A stretch of DNA of 9,107 nt. Origin: Acidothermales bacterium (lineage in GTDB: Bacteria > Actinomycetota > Actinomycetes > Streptosporangiales > WHST01). The stretch is taken from NCBI GenBank assembly GCA_017354575.1, contig JAFMQP010000131.1, positions 1-9,107 on the forward strand. The letters run 5' to 3'. Below the pieces are notes generated by a model. The model made no database searches. It worked only from the letters and a program-made list of their open reading frames with translations, and was not told the origin of the DNA. Of this stretch, positions 6,247-9,107 are shown piece after piece (position 1 is the stretch's first letter; each line of letters begins with the position of its first letter). The position numbers were made by a program, and so were the translations under genes.

Positions 6247-7284
6247 GTGTCGGCGAGTGAACCCGTGCTCGAGGTTTCGGGGCTGACCAAGCACTTCGAC
6301 GTGCCGCGCAGCCGGGGCGGTGGTGTCGTGCACGCGGTCGACGGCGTCGACATCACGGTCGGGCAGGGCGAGATCGTCGGCCTCGTCGGCGAGTCCGGCA
6401 GCGGGAAGTCGACGGTGGCGCGTTGCATCGTCCGGCTGCTCGAACCCACCGCCGGCCGGATTCGCTTGCACGGCAAGGACATCAGCCATGTGTCCCGACG
6501 CGGGATGCGGTCACTGCGGCGTCAGGTACACATGGTGTTCCAGGACCCGTACTCGTCCCTCGACCCGAGGACGCCGGTCGGTGACATCGTCGCTGAACCG
6601 TTGCGGATGCACGGGATCGCGCGCGGGCGCGACGTCGGGCGGCGCGTCGGCGAGATGCTCGAGCGCGTCGGCCTGTCGGCGGACATGCGCCGCCGTTACC
6701 CGCACGAGCTGTCCGGCGGTCGGCGGCAGCGCGTCGGGCTGGCGCGGTCGCTTGTGCTGGGGCCGAGCCTGCTCGTGGCCGACGAACCGGTGTCGGCGCT
6801 TGACGTGTCGGTGCGGGCGTCGATCATCAACCTGGTGCTCGACCTGCAGCGCGACATGGGCTTCAGTTGCCTGTTCGTCGCGCACGACCTGTCGACGGTC
6901 GAGTTCCTCTGCAACCGGGTGTACGTCACGTATCTCGGCCACATCGTCGAGGTCGGCAGCCGCGACCGGCTGTTCGACGCACCGCGCCACCCGTACACGC
7001 AGTCGCTGCTGTCGGCTGTCGCGCTTCCCGACCCGCGCCTCCAACGGGAACGCCGCCGCGTCGTCCTACCGGGAGACGTGCCGAGCCCGATCGAGCCGCC
7101 GTCCGGCTGCCGGTTCCACACCAGGTGCCCCGTCGCGGAGTTTCCGCTGTGCCGCGAACAGGTACCCGAGCTCGTGGAGCACACTGGGGACAGGCACCGT
7201 GCGGCATGTCACCTGGTCGGCACCGACGGTCGCGCGCCGGATGTCTCGGGAGGAGCGGATCCGCTTGTTCACCACCAGACCTGA
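6247..7284 (+). CDS. Oligopeptide/dipeptide-type ABC transporter ATP-binding protein
   Basis: A 345-residue cytosolic ATPase of the OppF/DppF class that would power uptake of peptides, nickel or similar solutes through partner permeases. Motifs in order: Walker A GESGSGKST (48-56), Q-loop FQDPYSSLDPR (98-108), signature LSGGR (155-159, Arg in place of the usual Gln), Walker B LLVADEP (175-181), D-loop SALD and H-loop VAHD (211-214). The C-terminal oligopeptide-transporter extension has four cysteines spaced C-x5-C-x7-C-x18-C (288, 294, 302, 321), a pattern that binds an iron-sulfur cluster in some characterised homologues. The GTG at 6247 is chosen for GAGGTG six bases upstream; a GTG at 6238 is a close alternative. 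No permease, binding protein or second ATPase is in the window, and the gene heads its operon. The downstream GGT-family gene overlaps its 3' end, so the two are translationally linked. Confidence 0.93.
   Translation: MSASEPVLEVSGLTKHFDVPRSRGGGVVHAVDGVDITVGQGEIVGLVGESGSGKSTVARCIVRLLEPTAGRIRLHGKDISHVSRRGMRSLRRQVHMVFQDPYSSLDPRTPVGDIVAEPLRMHGIARGRDVGRRVGEMLERVGLSADMRRRYPHELSGGRRQRVGLARSLVLGPSLLVADEPVSALDVSVRASIINLVLDLQRDMGFSCLFVAHDLSTVEFLCNRVYVTYLGHIVEVGSRDRLFDAPRHPYTQSLLSAVALPDPRLQRERRRVVLPGDVPSPIEPPSGCRFHTRCPVAEFPLCREQVPELVEHTGDRHRAACHLVGTDGRAPDVSGGADPLVHHQT
7249..7255 (+). promoter_or_regulatory. RBS inside the ATPase gene for the second GGT-family gene
   Basis: GGAGGAG lies within the 3' end of the ATPase gene. 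It is placed nine bases before an in-frame TTG at 7265. The alternative ATG at 7241 lies before this site and has no ribosome site of its own, so the signal favours the TTG. Confidence 0.5.
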
Positions 7285-9046
7285 GCTGACCGGTACGTTC
7301 GGCATGGTCGCGTCGACGCACTGGATCGCGTCGCAGACGGGCATGGCCGTACTCGAGAAGGGCGGCAACGCCTTCGACGCGGCGGTCGCGACGGGTTTCG
7401 TCCTGCAGGTGGTCGAGCCGCATCTCAACGGCCCGGCAGGCGAGGTGCCGGTCATCGGCTGGGACGCGCGTGCCGATCGGCCGTTCGTCGTCTGCGGGCA
7501 GGGCACCGCGCCGGCGCTCGCCACCATCGCGGCGTTCCGCGACCTCGGCCTCGACCTCGTGCCCGGCACGGGGACGCTCGCGGCGTGCGTGCCCGGTTCG
7601 TTCGGCGCGTGGCTGTTGCTGCTGCGCGACCACGGCACGCTGCGGCTCGCCGACGTGCTGGAGTACGCGATCGGCTATGCGGAACACGGGTTCCCCGTGC
7701 TGCCGCGCATCGCGGGCACGGTCGAGACCGTCGCCGACCTGTTCCGCGACCACTGGCAGAGCTCCGCAGAGCTCTGGCTGCCGAACGGCGCACCACCGGA
7801 ACCGGGGACCATGTTCCGCAACCCCGGTCTGGCCGCGACGTACCGCCGCGTGCTCGACGAGGCCACGGCGGCGGGTTCCGACCGCGACGCGCAGATCGAG
7901 GCGGCGCGGGTGGCGTTCTACGAGGGGTTCGTCGCCGAGACGCTGGCGGAGTTCGTCGAGAAGACCGCCGTGATGGACGTGACCGGCAGGCCGCACACGG
8001 GTTTCCTGCGCGCCGACGACATGGCGTCGTGGCGGGCGAGCGCCGAGGAACCGGTGGCGTACGACTACCACGGCCACACGGTGCTGAAGGCGGGGCCGTG
8101 GACGCAGGGCCCGGTGTTCCTGCAACAGCTCGCGCTGCTCGCCGACACCGACCTCGCGGCGTACGGCCCGTGCTCGCCCGAGTTCGTGCACGTGGTGACC
8201 GAGAGCGCGAAGCTGGCGTTCGCCGATCGCGAGGCGTACTACGGAGATCCGGCGTTCGTCGACGTACCGCTCGACGAGCTGCTGTCGCCGGCGTACAACG
8301 ACGAACGCCGCCGGCTGGTCGCCGACACCGCCGACGTGGGTCCGTTGCGCCCCGGCAGCCCAGGCGGACGCACACCGCGCCTTCCCGACATCGGCGGGCT
8401 CGTGTACGCGGAGACGGCCGGTGCGGTCGGTGAGCCGACGTTGAGCCCCACCGGCGAGACGCGCGGCGACACGTGCCACCTCGACGTCGTCGACAGGTGG
8501 GGCAACATGGTCAGCGCGACGCCCAGTGGCGGCTGGCTGCAGAGCTCACCGGTCGTCCCGGGCCTGGGCTTCCCGCTCGGTACGCGCGCGCAGATGTTCT
8601 GGCTGGAAGAGGGTCTGCCGGCGTCGCTCGCGCCGGGCAAGCGGCCGCGGACGACGCTGACGCCGTCGTTCGCGCTGCGCGGCGGCGCGCCGTACCTCGC
8701 GTTCGGCACGCCGGGAGGCGACCAGCAGGACCAGTGGTCGCTGGTGCTGTTCCTCCGGCACGTGCACCACGGCATGAACCTGCAGGAGGCGGTCGACGCG
8801 CCCGCGTGGCACAGCGCGCACTTCCCCTCGTCGTTCTACCCGCGGCAGGCCGAACCGGGGAGGATCCTCGTCGAGGACCGGCTCGGTGAGCCCGCACTCG
8901 ACGCGCTGCACGAGCGCGGCCACCGCGTGTCGGTGGCCGACGGCTGGTCGTTGGGCCGGCTCAGCGCGGCGAGCCGGGACTCCGACGGCGTCCTGCGTGC
9001 CGGTGCCAACCCGCGGGGGATGCAGGGTTACGCAGTAGGACGCTAG
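7265..9046 (+). CDS. Cytosolic gamma-glutamyltransferase family Ntn hydrolase
   Basis: A 593-residue GGT-superfamily proenzyme without signal peptide or membrane segment, so probably cytosolic. It begins almost directly with the catalytic fold: FTTRPELTGTFGMVASTHW, then LEKGGNAFDAAVATGFVLQV and VEPHLNGPAGE. Later come ESAKLAFADREAYYGDPAF and the predicted processing/nucleophile Thr403 in DTCHLDVVDRWGN. The small subunit (191 residues) carries KRPRTTLTPS and the glycine-rich FGTPGGDQQDQW. The region matching the arginine-bearing FRE motif of E. coli GGT reads CGQGTAP (77-83), so the classical glutamate-binding Arg is absent, as in YwrD-like homologues. The TTG start is chosen from the RBS at 7249-7255; the ATG at 7241 would add eight residues. 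Both overlap the ATPase gene (by 20 or 44 bases). It shares the family but only limited similarity with the exported enzyme at 1741, so it is a distant paralogue, not a recent duplicate. It may process what the transporter imports. Confidence 0.92.
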   Translation: MFTTRPELTGTFGMVASTHWIASQTGMAVLEKGGNAFDAAVATGFVLQVVEPHLNGPAGEVPVIGWDARADRPFVVCGQGTAPALATIAAFRDLGLDLVPGTGTLAACVPGSFGAWLLLLRDHGTLRLADVLEYAIGYAEHGFPVLPRIAGTVETVADLFRDHWQSSAELWLPNGAPPEPGTMFRNPGLAATYRRVLDEATAAGSDRDAQIEAARVAFYEGFVAETLAEFVEKTAVMDVTGRPHTGFLRADDMASWRASAEEPVAYDYHGHTVLKAGPWTQGPVFLQQLALLADTDLAAYGPCSPEFVHVVTESAKLAFADREAYYGDPAFVDVPLDELLSPAYNDERRRLVADTADVGPLRPGSPGGRTPRLPDIGGLVYAETAGAVGEPTLSPTGETRGDTCHLDVVDRWGNMVSATPSGGWLQSSPVVPGLGFPLGTRAQMFWLEEGLPASLAPGKRPRTTLTPSFALRGGAPYLAFGTPGGDQQDQWSLVLFLRHVHHGMNLQEAVDAPAWHSAHFPSSFYPRQAEPGRILVEDRLGEPALDALHERGHRVSVADGWSLGRLSAASRDSDGVLRAGANPRGMQGYAVGR

Positions 9047-9055
9047 GACGGAGGT

Positions 9056-9107
9056 ATGGCAAAGGTGCCGTACCTCGAGATGGAGCCGCTGTCGCGGCCG
9101 GCGCCGC
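9056..9107 (+). CDS. Start of a third operon gene, possibly AhpD/carboxymuconolactone decarboxylase-like (partial)
   Basis: Only the first 17 codons are in the window (MAKVPYLEMEPLSRPAP), cut by the window end. The gene starts nine bases after the GGT-family stop, so it belongs to the same operon. GGAGG at 9050-9054 sits only one base before the ATG at 9056 but ten bases before an in-frame GTG at 9065, so the true start may be that GTG. The opening [AR]-x-VPYL resembles the N-terminus of many carboxymuconolactone decarboxylase/AhpD-like proteins; 17 residues cannot prove this. Confidence 0.45.
   Translation, partial: MAKVPYLEMEPLSRPAP

Noticed and set aside
6320..7240. 5' extension of the second GGT-family frame to 6320
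   Set aside because: The extension runs out of frame through the ATPase gene and translates to Arg/Ser/Cys-rich noise; the conserved fold begins only at about 7268.
6926..8479. 517-codon minus-strand frame across the ATPase/hydrolase junction
   Set aside because: Crosses two well-supported genes and reads as Arg-rich repetitive sequence.

Overview
The DNA is very GC-rich, with strong third-position GC bias and GTG/TTG starts. Two proteins carry twin-arginine (Tat) signal peptides. Together with the gene families present, this points to a high-GC actinomycete chromosome, perhaps Pseudonocardiales or a relative; the genus cannot be fixed from the window. I see no rRNA, tRNA, CRISPR array, insertion sequence or phage gene.

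There are three transcription units. Unit A (+, 173-3681) holds a Tat-exported beta-propeller protein with LVIVD-like repeats, then a Tat-exported gamma-glutamyltransferase (GGT)-family Ntn hydrolase 68 bases later. A perfect 13-bp GC-rich hairpin (3689-3730) closes it. Unit B (-, 6067 down to 3744) runs convergently into the same hairpin. In transcription order it holds a DUF1275/YoaK membrane protein, a GntR-family FCD-domain regulator and a TauE/SafE-type membrane exporter. Unit C (+, from about 6247) diverges from unit B across a 179-base control region. It holds an oligopeptide/dipeptide-type ABC transporter ATPase, a second GGT-family enzyme without a signal peptide that overlaps the ATPase gene, and the first 17 codons of a third gene, possibly a carboxymuconolactone-decarboxylase/AhpD-like protein.

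The most notable point is the pairing of an exported and a cytosolic GGT-family hydrolase around a peptide-type importer ATPase, a FadR-like regulator and a putative sulfite/organic-acid exporter. This suggests a compartmentalised catabolic locus for an amide-, peptide- or glutathione-like compound. The canonical substrate-binding arginine of classical GGTs appears absent from both enzymes, so the real substrate may not be a gamma-glutamyl compound. All known families are ordinary alone. The substrate, and the partnership of the propeller protein with the exported hydrolase, are unresolved and are the best leads here.
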